The notes beneath the pieces were generated by a model. The model had not been told where the DNA came from and searched no databases. It saw nothing but the letters and a program-made list of their open reading frames with translations. This document shows, in pieces, positions 51,307 through 60,650 of a DNA stretch of 64,000 nt. The stretch spans positions 1,574,151 through 1,638,150 of the forward strand of contig NZ_JAPNJW010000002.1 of the NCBI RefSeq assembly GCF_026626745.1, given 5' to 3'. Positions within the stretch are counted from its first letter, which is position 1; each line of letters opens with the position of its first letter. Position numbers and translations under genes: made by a program. The stretch is from Nannocystis sp. RBIL2 (GTDB taxonomy: Bacteria > Myxococcota_A > Polyangia > Nannocystales > Nannocystaceae).

Positions 51307-51639
51307 CTAGCTGATTCGGATCCTGGACACTTTACCGTCCAGACCGTTATTCCGGATGAAGTTGACGATCACGGTGTCATCCTCATACGAGCGTTCGAAC
51401 GTTCCGACGACGTACTCGGGGACGATCCGTTTCACGTGGATGATGGTGAAGTCGTCGCTCGTCGATCCGTTTGGGTCATCGTACAGTTGGATCACCGCTC
51501 CCGCTCGCGCACCGTACAGCTTGAGCGAGCGGATCTCGTCGTTGCGGATCGGCCGGAAGTCTTGACCCGGCGTATCCTCGACCGTTTGGACGATGTTCTG
51601 CGTGGCATTGTTGCCCTCGTAGAATACGATGATTCCCAT
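51307..51639 (-). CDS. Small beta-rich protein, beta/gamma-crystallin-like
   Basis: The 110-aa product opens with GIIVFYEGNNATQNIVQTVE and has NDEIRSLKLYGARAGAVIQLYDD, a strand order and a D/N-x-x-S pattern like beta/gamma-crystallin folds such as myxobacterial protein S. The second half resembles a weaker second motif (VSRIRIS end). No signal peptide. Its DNA is less G+C-rich than its neighbours, hinting at transfer. The fold call is tentative. GAGG precedes ATG 51639. Confidence 0.6.
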   Translation of the reverse strand: MGIIVFYEGNNATQNIVQTVEDTPGQDFRPIRNDEIRSLKLYGARAGAVIQLYDDPNGSTSDDFTIIHVKRIVPEYVVGTFERSYEDDTVIVNFIRNNGLDGKVSRIRIS

Positions 51640-51987
51640 GGCGCCTCGTTCTGGGCGTGATGCCCAGCACGATGGGGCCTCATCGGCATTCGCGTGTCAA
51701 TCGGGAGCGGGTCCGAGTCGCCGACGCGCGGATCGATCACGCGCGTCTCGATCGTGAGCCGCCGCGACCGCGCGTCAAAAGCCCGCCGCGATCGAGCGAG
51801 CTCGGCCGGCGTCCTGCGAGAGTTGCCCCGGTCGACCCACCTGACCTTTCAGCCAGCCTACGCGCACTCTCTCCTCCGGGCCGCGCATACGACAGGTTCG
51901 CGGCACCCATACCTGCGGTCCGGCGACCGCGCCCGCGACCTGCGCGGCCCGATGGCGCCCGCGCGGGCCTTCGCGTTACCGTGCGCC
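51640..51987. other. Divergent intergenic stretch, no gene seen
   Basis: About 350 bp between the crystallin-like gene and the esterase lipoprotein gene. It should contain both promoters; no repeat is recognised. Confidence 0.4.
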
Positions 51988-52980
51988 ATGCGCCGCCGCC
52001 TCGCGCTCGCCGTCCTGCCCCTCCTCGCCTGCTCCACCGCCGCCGACAGCAGCAGCGCCCTCACCGACCCCACCGCCACGGATGTCTCCGGGAACATGTC
52101 CCAGGGGACAGGAACCGAAGACCCGACGGCCGCCGCCGGCACCACCGCGCCGACCACCGGCGACGAGCCGCCCGTCACCACCGGCCTCACGCCCGGCACC
52201 ACCACCGACGAGCCGCCCGTCACCACCAGCCCGCCCGCGGGGCCCTGCGGTCAGCCGGCGCCGTTCACCGGCGTCATGGCCCAGAAGATCGAGGCGGCCG
52301 GCATCGAGCGCGACTACGACCTCGTCATCCCCGCCGACTACGATCCCGACCACGCCTACCCGCTCGTGTTCGCCTGGCACGGCCGCGGCGGCAACGGCGA
52401 GCTCGCGCGCCTGTACTTCAAGGTCGAGGAGGCCTCCCAGGGCCAGGCGATCTTCGTCTATCCCGACGGCCTCCCGCTCGCCGACATGGACAACCAGACC
52501 GGCTGGGACCTCGACCCCGCCAACGAAGACGTCGCCCTCTTCGACGCCATCCTCGCCGACGTCGGCGCGCGCCTGTGCATCGACTCCGGCCGCGTCTTCA
52601 GCACCGGCCACAGCTTCGGCGGCTACATGTCGAACACCCTCGGCTGCGCCCGCGGCGGCACCGTCCGCGCGATCGCCCCCGTCGCCGGCGGCGGCCCGTT
52701 CAGCACCTGCACCGGCCAGGTCGCCGCCTGGCTCGCGCACGGCACCGGCGACACCACCGTCCCCCTCTCACAAGGCGAGGGCGCGCGCGACCACTGGCTG
52801 TCCGCCAATTCGTGCGGCGACACGACCGCCACGGTCGACCCGGCCCCGTGCGTCGCTTATGACGATTGCGAGTCCGGCTTCCCCGTGCATTGGTGCCAGC
52901 ACGACGAGCCCGACCTCGGCGGCCACGGCTGGCCCGCGTGGGCCGGCCCCGCGATCTGGGCCTTCTTCGCCGCGCTGTGA
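51988..52980 (+). CDS. Esterase lipoprotein (PHB-depolymerase/feruloyl-esterase-like, LpqC type)
   Basis: The 330-aa product has a lipobox (LPLLAC), a Thr/Glu/Pro linker to about residue 90, and an alpha/beta-hydrolase domain with VFAWHGRGGNG, the nucleophile elbow GHSFGGY, Asp in TGDTTVP and His in GGHGWP. This matches LpqC-type esterases that cleave polyhydroxyalkanoate or feruloyl esters. Part of the linker (SGNMSQGTGTEDP) is encoded by a 14-bp-unit array. ATG 51988. Confidence 0.85.
   Translation: MRRRLALAVLPLLACSTAADSSSALTDPTATDVSGNMSQGTGTEDPTAAAGTTAPTTGDEPPVTTGLTPGTTTDEPPVTTSPPAGPCGQPAPFTGVMAQKIEAAGIERDYDLVIPADYDPDHAYPLVFAWHGRGGNGELARLYFKVEEASQGQAIFVYPDGLPLADMDNQTGWDLDPANEDVALFDAILADVGARLCIDSGRVFSTGHSFGGYMSNTLGCARGGTVRAIAPVAGGGPFSTCTGQVAAWLAHGTGDTTVPLSQGEGARDHWLSANSCGDTTATVDPAPCVAYDDCESGFPVHWCQHDEPDLGGHGWPAWAGPAIWAFFAAL
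52081..52122. repeat. 14-bp-unit repeat array, 3 units
   Basis: Units at 52081 (GATGTCT), 52095 (CATGTCC) and 52109 (CAGGAAC) in the linker of the esterase gene. Confidence 0.65.
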
Positions 52981-53208
52981 CGTCCCTGCCGCGTCGCCGC
53001 GCCGCGACGGCAGGCGTCCATCGCCTCGCCGTCTCCCGCGCTTCGCCGTGCGCCGCGCAAATTGTCTAAATTTTGAGCTGCGGGGCGCCTCGGGCTGCCT
53101 ACGCTAGGTGGGCTGGGAAGGGGCCATCTCCAGCGGGCGGCGGGAGCTGCGGACCGAGCCTCCTCCCTCGGACGCATGATCACGGGCGAGCGAGCAAGGT
53201 CTTCGATG

Positions 53209-56200
53209 ATCGCCGTGCGAGGCTACGCGCTCCGCGAGAAGATCGAGGAAACCGCCGACTTCAGCATCCATCGCGGGCGCCGCGAGGCCGACGGCGCCCC
53301 GGTCTTGCTGAAGATCTTGCGCGCCGAAGGATCGACAGGCGCCGAGGTCGCGCGCTTCAAGCACCAGTACGAGCGCATCGCTCGCCTCGCCTCGCCGCGC
53401 CTCGTCGCGGTGCACGGCGTCGAGGAGTTCGCCGGCGCCTTGATCGTCGTCCTCGAGGACTTCGCGGGCCGCGACCTCGCGCAGCTCCTCGCCGCGCGCC
53501 CGTCCCACCGCTTGCCGCTCGCCGAGGCGCTCGACCTCGCGGCCGCGCTCGCCGAGGGCCTCGCGGCCATGCACGCCGCGGGGCTCATCCACCGCGACCT
53601 GCGCCCGTACAACGTGCTCGTCGGCGCCTCCGGCGCGATCAAGATCAAGGGCTTCGGCGTCGACGCCGAGCTCACCCACGCGCACGAGCAGCCCTACGCC
53701 GCCACGGTGCTCGTCGACGTCCTGCCCTACGTCTCGCCCGAGCAGACCGGCCGCATGAACCGCGGCGTCGACTACCGCACCGACTTCTACGCGCTCGGCG
53801 TCATCGTCTACCAGGCGCTCACCGGCCTGCGCCCGTTCGCGGCCCAGGACCCGATGGAGCTCGTCCACGCCCACCTGGCCCTCGCCCCCGTCCCGCCCGA
53901 CCGCGTCGATCCGACCATCCCCACGGCCGTGTCCGCCATCGTCCTCAAGCTGCTGGCCAAGAACGCCGAGGACCGCTACCAGAGCGCCGAGGGCCTGCTC
54001 GCCGACCTCGATCGCTGCCGCGACGCCCTGCGCCGCACCGGCACGATCGAGCCGTTCGTCCTCGGCGAGCGCGATCGTCAGGACCTGTTCCGGATCCACC
54101 AGAAGCTCTACGGCCGCGAGCACGACATCGAGGCGCTCACCGCCGCGTTCGAGCGCGCCTGCGCGGGGAGCCGCGAGATCGTCCTCGTCTCCGGTTATTC
54201 GGGCATCGGCAAGTCCTCGCTGGTCCACGAGATCTTGAAGCCGCTGGCGCGCCGGAACGGCTACTTCACCAGCGGCAAGTACGACCAGTACCACCGCGAC
54301 GTGCCCTACAGCGCGCTGATCCAGGCCTTCGACGACCTCGTGCGCCAGATCCTCGCCGAGAGCGAGGCCCGCATCCTCCGCTGGCGGAGCGCGATCCTCG
54401 AGGCGCTCGGCCCGAGCGCGCAGGTCGTCTGCGACGTCGTCCCCTCGCTCACCCACGTGCTCGGCGCCCAGCCGGCGGTCCCGGTGCTCGGCCCGATCGA
54501 GGCGCAGAACCGCCTGAAGTGGTGCTTCTTGCGCTTCGTCTCGGTGCTCGCGCGCGGCGCCCACCCGCTCGTGCTGTTCCTCGACGACCTGCAGTGGATC
54601 GACGCCGCCAGCCTCGGACTGCTGCGCGCCCTCCTCACCGACGACTCGCTCGAGGCGCTGTTCTTCTGCGGCGCCTACCGCGACAACGAGGTCGCGCCCG
54701 GCCACCCGCTCCTCCTCATGCTCGCCGACGCCGGCGTCGTCGTGCGTGACATCGTCCTCACCCCGCTCGCGCGCCCGCACCTGATCGAGATGCTCTCGGA
54801 CAGCCTGCGGCGCGACGACTGCGGGCCGCTCGCCGACGCGGTGCTCACCAAGACCGGCGGCAACCCCTTCTTCGTCCAGGAGTTCATCCGCTCGCTGCAC
54901 GACCACGGCGTCCTCGCCTACGCCGCGGGCTCGGGCTGGCGCTGGGACCTCTCCGCGATCGACGCGCTCGGCTACACCGACAACGTCGTCGACCTCATGG
55001 TCCGCACCATCGCGCGCCTGCCCGCGGCGACGGTGCAGGCGCTCGAGCTCGCCGCCGCGATCGGCCACCGCTTCGACCTCGACGTCCTCGCCGCGGTCAG
55101 CGAGTGCTCGCCCGAAGACGCGTACGCCCGCCTCGATCCCGCCGTGACCGAGGGGCTCGTGATCGCCGGGCGCGACGGCTACCGCTTCGCCCACGACAAG
55201 GTCCAGGAGGGCGCCTACGCCATGGTCCCCGTGGCGGACCGGCCCACCTTCCACCTCCGGATCGGCCGCCTGCTCGCGGCCAAGCTCGACCTCGCCGACA
55301 GCCAGAGCCTGTTCGACGTCGTCGGCCACCTGAACAGCGCCGGCGACCTCGTGTCGGACCCCGCCGAGCGGCTGAACCTCGCCCGCCTGAGCCTCGAGGC
55401 CGCGCGTCGGGCCGAGGACTCGGCCGCCTTCGGCGCCGCGCTGCGCTACCTGCATTCGGGCGCCCCGCGCCTCCCCGACGACGCCTGGACCTCACACTAT
55501 TCGCTGCGGGCCGAGTACGCGAAGAAGACCGCGCTCATGCTCTCGCTGTGCGGCCGGCACGACGAGGCCCTCGCGCTCCTGTCCGACTGCCTGCAGCGCG
55601 CCGCGAGCCGGCTCGAGCGCACCGAGGTGCTGCGGCTCAAGATGAAGGTGCAGGTGCTGAAGAACGACCTGCCGGCCGCGCTCGCGGAGGGTCTCGATGC
55701 CCTGCGCCCGTTCGGCATCGACCTGCCGCCGTTCCCCGACCAGGCCGCGCTCGACGCCCAGATCGACGCGACCATGGCGCTCGTCCGCGAGGAGACGCTC
55801 GCGGCGCTGCCGGACCTGCCGCCGCTGCGGGACCCCGAGGTCTGCGCCCTGCAGGACACCCTGCAGGAGCTGTTCGTCCCCTGCTATTTCCTCGCCACCA
55901 ACAACTTCGGCATCACCGTCGCCAAGGTCGTCGAGAACACCTTCCGCCACGGCCTGTCGACGATCGCCCCGTACGGCTGCATGTTCTTCGGCATGTTCCT
56001 GTGCGCGCGCGGGGACATCGAGCTCGGCTACCGCCTCGGGCGCGCGGCCGTGGCGCTGGCCGAGCGCTACCCCGACAAGAAGTCGGAGGCGAGCCTGTGC
56101 AACATGTGGGGCGCCTTCGTCCAGCCGTGGAAGGAGGGCTACGCCGCCTGCAGGGAGCCGCTGCTCGTCGGCATGCGCACCGGCCTCGAGACCGGCCAAT

Positions 56201-59112
56201 ACATCTGGTCCTTCTACAACACGGTCAACCTGATCACCAACAGCCTCCTGCGCGGCCTGCCGCTGTCCGACCTGCTCGCCGAGGCCCAGAGCTTCCAGCC
56301 GATCCGCAAGCTCGACAAGTTCGACACCATCACCTGGATCGTCGGCGCGGTCGGCCAGCTCGCGCACCAGCTCTCGGTCGAGACCGCGGCCCCGGCCAAA
56401 CTCAAGGGCAAGTGGATCGACATCGACGAGGTCGTGGCCGCGGCGCGCCGGATCGACAACCAGGCGTCCCTCTTCTTCGCTCACTTCTACGTCGTGCTCC
56501 TCGGCGTGTTCCAGGGCGCGTTCGAGGCCACGGCCCGCGTCGCGCTGGCCCTGAACCCCGAGATCCCGGCCGTGGCGGCCTGGCACGGCAACCCTGCGTT
56601 CCACTTCTACGGCGGCATCGCCCTCACCCAGGCGGCGGAGGTCGTCGACCCTGACGAGCGCGCCCGCTTCCTCGCTCGCGCGCAGGACTTCGCCGCCAAG
56701 CTGTCGCGCTGGGCGGCCCTCTGCCCCGACAACCTCGCCCACCGCAGCGTCCTCCTCGGCGCCGAGCTCGAGCGCGCCCGCGGGGACGCGCGCGCCGCCG
56801 GCGACCGCTACGACGAGGCCATCGCCCTCGCGCAGCGCGGCGGCTACCTCCACGACGAGGCCCTCGCCAACGAGCTCGCCGGTCTGGCCTTCCGCGCGCT
56901 CGGCAAGGCCACCATCGCCCGCGCCTACCTCGCCGAGGCCCACCGCGCCTACGGACGCTGGGGCGCGACCGAAGCGATGCGGCGCCTCGAACGCTCGTAC
57001 CCCGACCTCGTCCCCGGCGAGCTCCTCGCCGCGCCCGCCGGCGCCACCCTCGACATCGGCTCGGTGCTCAAGGCCACCCAGGCCATCTCCGGCGAGATCG
57101 TCCTCGACCGCCTGCTCGACGCGCTCATGCGGATCCTCGTCGAGAACGCCGGCGCGCGGCGCGGGGTGCTGCTGCTGCTGCGCGACGGCCGGCTCGTCGT
57201 CGAGGCGGAGCACCGGATCGGCGACGCTGCAGTCCACGTGCTCGGCGCGGCGCCCCTCGAGGGCCGCACCGACCTGCCGCACAGCGTCATCACCTACGTG
57301 GCGCGCACCTGCGAGACCGTCCTCCTCGACGACCGCGCGCTCGACGGCCCCTTCGGCCGCGACCCCTGCTTCGCCCGCGCCGCGCCCTACTCCTCGCTCG
57401 CCGCCCCCATCGTCTGCAAGGGCCGCCTGGCCGGCATCCTCTACCTCGAGAACGACCTCACCCGCTCCGCCTTCACCCCCGACCGCGTCGAGCTGCTGCA
57501 CCTGCTGTCGGCCCAGGCCGCCATCTCGATCGAGAACGCCCGCCTCTACGCCGACCTGCAGCAGGAGAACGCCGAGCGCCGGCGCGCCGAGGCGTTCTTG
57601 CGCGACAACCAGCTGCTCCTGCAATCGATCGTCGACAACACCACCGCCGTCGTGTTCGCCAAGGATCACGCCGGCCGCTACATGCTCGTCAACCGCGGCT
57701 TCGAGGAGCTGTTCCACATCAACCGCACGCAGGTGATCGGCAAGACCGACCACGACCTCTTCCCGGGCGACCAGGCCGACATCTATCGCGCCAACGATCT
57801 CCTCGTGGTCGAGCAGGATCGGCTGATGGAGATCGAGGAGGTCGCGCCGCGCCGCGACGGCCCGCGCACTTACCTGTCCCTCAAGTTCCCGCTCCGCGAT
57901 CCCGACGGCAAGCCCGGCGGCGTGTGCGGCATCTCGACCGACGTCACCGCCCGCAAGCGGGCAGAGGACGTCCTGCGCCGCTCTCACTCGCTGCTCGAGG
58001 CGACCCTGGAATCGACCGCCGACGGCATCCTCGTCGTCGACGCGGCGCAACGCGCCGTGCGTCACAACCGCAGGTTCGTCGAGATGTGGGGCATCCCCGA
58101 TCACGTCCTCGCCACCGAGTCCGACCGCGCGTTCCGGCTGTTCGTCCGCGACCAGCTCGTCGATCCCGAGGCGTTCCTGCGCAGCATCGACGCCCTCTAC
58201 GCCGCGCCCGAGGACAGCGCCGTCGCCATCATCCCGCTCGTCGACGGGCGAGTGTTCGAGCGCTACTCGCAGCCGCAGCGCCTCGGCGAGCGCGTGGTCG
58301 GGCGCGTCTGGAGCTTCCGCGACGTCACCGCGCGCGTCCACGCCGAGCGGCAGCGCGACCGCCTGCTCATGGACGAGCGGCACGCGCGGGCCGCAGCGGA
58401 GGAGGCGGTGCGTCAGCGCGACGAGTTCATCTCCATCGCCTCGCACGAGCTCCGCACCCCGCTCACCAGCCTGCAGCTCGCCGTCCAGTCGCTGGAGCGG
58501 CGGCTCGCGCGGGGCGTCGACGTCGAGCGCGCGCGCTCCGTCATCGCGGTGTCCAGCCGTCAGGTCCAGCGCCTCGCCGACCTCGTCGACATGCTCCTCG
58601 ACGTCTCGCGGATCCAGGCCGGGCGGCTCGAGCTGAACCGGGAGCCCGTCGATCTGCGCGCGCTCGTCGTCGAGACCGTCGCCCAGTTCGACGACCAGCT
58701 CGCGCAGTCGGGCACCACGCTCACCATGCGCGCGGAGCAGCCGGTCATCGGCCAGTGGGATCCGTACCGCCTCGAGCAGGTCGTGACCAACCTGATCGCC
58801 AACGCGATCAAGTTCGGCGAGAACGCGCCGATCGAGATCGCAGTCACCGCGGAGGAGGGGGTCGCGCGGCTGTGCGTCACGGACCACGGCATCGGCATCC
58901 CGGCCGAGGTGCAGGCGCAGCTGTTCGAGCGGTTCCGCCGCGGCGTCTCGTCGCGGCACTACGGCGGCCTCGGCCTCGGCCTCTACATCACGCGCACCAT
59001 CGTCGAGGCGCACGGCGGGCGCATCCGCCTGGACAGCGAGGCCGGCCGGGGCGCGACGTTCTGCGTCGACCTGCCGCTCTCGCCCGCGAGCACGACGGCC
59101 GGCAAATCATAG
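53209..59112 (+). CDS. Giant Ser/Thr kinase - AAA ATPase - GAF - PAS - histidine kinase hybrid
   Basis: The 1967-aa product is a single chain: Hanks-type kinase domain (1-275) with HRDLRPYN (near 127), AAA_16-type ATPase with GYSGIGKSS (near 328) and LVLFLDDLQWID, a long helical TPR-like region (about 570-1250), GAF (about 1280-1440), two PAS domains (about 1463-1590 and 1594-1720), a histidine-kinase dimerisation helix with ASHELRTP (His near 1743), and an ATPase with NLIANAIKFG and DHGIGIP. The kinase DFG motif reads GFG (IKIKGFGV), so the metal-binding Asp is missing and phosphotransfer by this domain is doubtful. ATG 53209 has AAGG upstream; ATG 53176 is an alternative. No membrane span: a soluble sensor. 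No response regulator is adjacent. Confidence 0.93.
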   Translation: MAVRGYALREKIEETADFSIHRGRREADGAPVLLKILRAEGSTGAEVARFKHQYERIARLASPRLVAVHGVEEFAGALIVVLEDFAGRDLAQLLAARPSHRLPLAEALDLAAALAEGLAAMHAAGLIHRDLRPYNVLVGASGAIKIKGFGVDAELTHAHEQPYAATVLVDVLPYVSPEQTGRMNRGVDYRTDFYALGVIVYQALTGLRPFAAQDPMELVHAHLALAPVPPDRVDPTIPTAVSAIVLKLLAKNAEDRYQSAEGLLADLDRCRDALRRTGTIEPFVLGERDRQDLFRIHQKLYGREHDIEALTAAFERACAGSREIVLVSGYSGIGKSSLVHEILKPLARRNGYFTSGKYDQYHRDVPYSALIQAFDDLVRQILAESEARILRWRSAILEALGPSAQVVCDVVPSLTHVLGAQPAVPVLGPIEAQNRLKWCFLRFVSVLARGAHPLVLFLDDLQWIDAASLGLLRALLTDDSLEALFFCGAYRDNEVAPGHPLLLMLADAGVVVRDIVLTPLARPHLIEMLSDSLRRDDCGPLADAVLTKTGGNPFFVQEFIRSLHDHGVLAYAAGSGWRWDLSAIDALGYTDNVVDLMVRTIARLPAATVQALELAAAIGHRFDLDVLAAVSECSPEDAYARLDPAVTEGLVIAGRDGYRFAHDKVQEGAYAMVPVADRPTFHLRIGRLLAAKLDLADSQSLFDVVGHLNSAGDLVSDPAERLNLARLSLEAARRAEDSAAFGAALRYLHSGAPRLPDDAWTSHYSLRAEYAKKTALMLSLCGRHDEALALLSDCLQRAASRLERTEVLRLKMKVQVLKNDLPAALAEGLDALRPFGIDLPPFPDQAALDAQIDATMALVREETLAALPDLPPLRDPEVCALQDTLQELFVPCYFLATNNFGITVAKVVENTFRHGLSTIAPYGCMFFGMFLCARGDIELGYRLGRAAVALAERYPDKKSEASLCNMWGAFVQPWKEGYAACREPLLVGMRTGLETGQYIWSFYNTVNLITNSLLRGLPLSDLLAEAQSFQPIRKLDKFDTITWIVGAVGQLAHQLSVETAAPAKLKGKWIDIDEVVAAARRIDNQASLFFAHFYVVLLGVFQGAFEATARVALALNPEIPAVAAWHGNPAFHFYGGIALTQAAEVVDPDERARFLARAQDFAAKLSRWAALCPDNLAHRSVLLGAELERARGDARAAGDRYDEAIALAQRGGYLHDEALANELAGLAFRALGKATIARAYLAEAHRAYGRWGATEAMRRLERSYPDLVPGELLAAPAGATLDIGSVLKATQAISGEIVLDRLLDALMRILVENAGARRGVLLLLRDGRLVVEAEHRIGDAAVHVLGAAPLEGRTDLPHSVITYVARTCETVLLDDRALDGPFGRDPCFARAAPYSSLAAPIVCKGRLAGILYLENDLTRSAFTPDRVELLHLLSAQAAISIENARLYADLQQENAERRRAEAFLRDNQLLLQSIVDNTTAVVFAKDHAGRYMLVNRGFEELFHINRTQVIGKTDHDLFPGDQADIYRANDLLVVEQDRLMEIEEVAPRRDGPRTYLSLKFPLRDPDGKPGGVCGISTDVTARKRAEDVLRRSHSLLEATLESTADGILVVDAAQRAVRHNRRFVEMWGIPDHVLATESDRAFRLFVRDQLVDPEAFLRSIDALYAAPEDSAVAIIPLVDGRVFERYSQPQRLGERVVGRVWSFRDVTARVHAERQRDRLLMDERHARAAAEEAVRQRDEFISIASHELRTPLTSLQLAVQSLERRLARGVDVERARSVIAVSSRQVQRLADLVDMLLDVSRIQAGRLELNREPVDLRALVVETVAQFDDQLAQSGTTLTMRAEQPVIGQWDPYRLEQVVTNLIANAIKFGENAPIEIAVTAEEGVARLCVTDHGIGIPAEVQAQLFERFRRGVSSRHYGGLGLGLYITRTIVEAHGGRIRLDSEAGRGATFCVDLPLSPASTTAGKS

Positions 59113-59624
59113 CACCACTCCTCGATGTATTCGTCGCGCCCGCAGCGGCCGACACTCCGAGGATTGTCGAGACTCTCTACAATCACAATATCGAGTCCGA
59201 TTCGCTGCGTCTGCGCCCCTCCAGCGAATCGGACTCGACCGGGCCGCTCCCGCCCTCGACCTTGCCGCGCCCAACCAGTCGCGGGCACGGGCGGCGCGGA
59301 GGCGGCGCTCACCCGCCGAGGCCGGCACTCGGACGATCGCCGCGACGATTCACAACGGCGATATCCTGTCCTCTCGATCCAATCGGACTCGCCCGGGGAT
59401 GCTCATGCATCCGCGCGCCCGCCAGCGACCCGCCGACCTCGGTCGCGCGCTCCCGGAGTGCCGCGACCCCATGACGTTGTTCGGCGCGCCGCTCGACGAC
59501 CCTCGCGCGCTCGCCCGCGCCACCGCGCGCTCGCCTGCGCCCCCGCGTGCTCGCCTCGCGTCGCCCCTCGGCCGCCCCGCGGACGCCTTGAACCCGCGCC
59601 GCCGGCCCCGCTATCGTCCTCGCC
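59113..59624. other. Intergenic stretch with a strong hairpin
   Basis: About 510 bp between the giant kinase and the cytochrome gene. It holds the 16-bp hairpin at 59191 and a partial second copy of its arm near 59375. No gene seen. Confidence 0.45.
59191..59238 (+). terminator. Perfect 16-bp hairpin after the giant kinase gene
   Basis: TCGAGTCCGATTCGCT (59191-59206) pairs perfectly with 59223-59238 across a 16-nt loop, 80 bp past the stop. A 12-bp piece of the arm (AATCGGACTCGC) recurs near 59381. No T-run; terminator or protein-binding site. Confidence 0.5.
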
Positions 59625-60650
59625 GTGGACCCGCGCCGCCTCCTCGTCCTGCTCGCCGTCTTGCTGTCGGCCTGCGGCGAGCGCCGGGCCCTGCCCGTAC
59701 GCGACACCGCGGCCACCTGGCTCCCGCGCGAGGACGAGTGCGCCGCCTGTCACGGCGAGATCGCCGACGCCTGGGCGCGCTCGCGGCACCACGCCGCCTT
59801 CACCAACGCCGACTTCCAGCGCGCCTACGCCCGCGAGCCCACCCCTTTCTGCCGCGAGTGTCACGCCCCCGAGCACGCCCGCTTGCCCGCGAGCGACGCC
59901 GACGCGCTCGGCGTCGGCTGCCTCGCCTGTCACGGCGGTCCCGCGACGATCGTCACCGGGGCCGCGCGCACCGGCAGCGACGCCCCGCACGGGCTGCGCC
60001 GCGATCCCTCGTTTGCCACCCACACCTGCGCCCGCTGCCACGAGTTCGACTTCCCCGAGGGCAGCGGTCGCGCCCGCGGCACCATGATGCAGACCACCAT
60101 GCGAGAGCACCGCGCCTCGGCGCACGCCGATCGCAGCTGCGCCGACTGTCACATGCCGGGCGCCGGCCACGACTTCGCCTCCACGCGCGATCCCGCCGCC
60201 ATGCAGCGCGCGCTCGCAGTCATCGCCCGGCGCGACGGCGACGCCCTCGAGCTCGACCTGCGCACCCGCGACGTCGGCCACGCCTTCCCCACCGGCGACC
60301 TCTTCCGCCGCCTCGCAGTCCACGCCGCGCTCGTCGACGCCGACAACCGCGAGCTCGCCCGCGACGTCCGCTACCTCGCGCGTCACTTCGTCCCGCGGCA
60401 CCATCCGGACGGCCGCCTGCGCCATGATGCCAACCTCCCGGTCGCCGACGATCGGGTCCACGGAGCCGCCCGGGTGCGCCTCGATCTGCGAACCGTCGGT
60501 CCGGCCGGCCGCGCCGAAATGGTGTGGCGGGTCGACCTCGAGCGCGTCGACGCGCGCGATCCCGACCGCCCCGAAACCTCGACGATCGCTGATACCATTC
60601 GCCTCGCCGAGGGGCGCCTCCCTCCAATCCCACCTGCGAGCTCGCCATGA
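59625..60650 (+). CDS. Five-heme cytochrome c-type lipoprotein
   Basis: The 341-aa product has a lipobox (LLSAC, Cys17) and five CxxCH motifs: CAACH (39-43), CRECH (76-80), CLACH (99-103), CARCH (135-139) and CADCH (162-166). After the heme part is a beta-rich domain (about 190-330: DGDALELDLRTRDVGHAFPTG). This layout fits multiheme cytochromes of the c554-like type that shuttle electrons in the periplasm. The GTG start at 59625 has no strong ribosome binding site. The next gene overlaps by ATGA. Confidence 0.85.
   Translation: MDPRRLLVLLAVLLSACGERRALPVRDTAATWLPREDECAACHGEIADAWARSRHHAAFTNADFQRAYAREPTPFCRECHAPEHARLPASDADALGVGCLACHGGPATIVTGAARTGSDAPHGLRRDPSFATHTCARCHEFDFPEGSGRARGTMMQTTMREHRASAHADRSCADCHMPGAGHDFASTRDPAAMQRALAVIARRDGDALELDLRTRDVGHAFPTGDLFRRLAVHAALVDADNRELARDVRYLARHFVPRHHPDGRLRHDANLPVADDRVHGAARVRLDLRTVGPAGRAEMVWRVDLERVDARDPDRPETSTIADTIRLAEGRLPPIPPASSP

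Noticed and set aside
55492-59013. A 1173-codon minus-strand frame opposite the giant kinase
   Set aside because: It is antisense to a well-recognised multi-domain gene and rich in Val/Glu/Asp/Arg repeats typical of a shadow frame.
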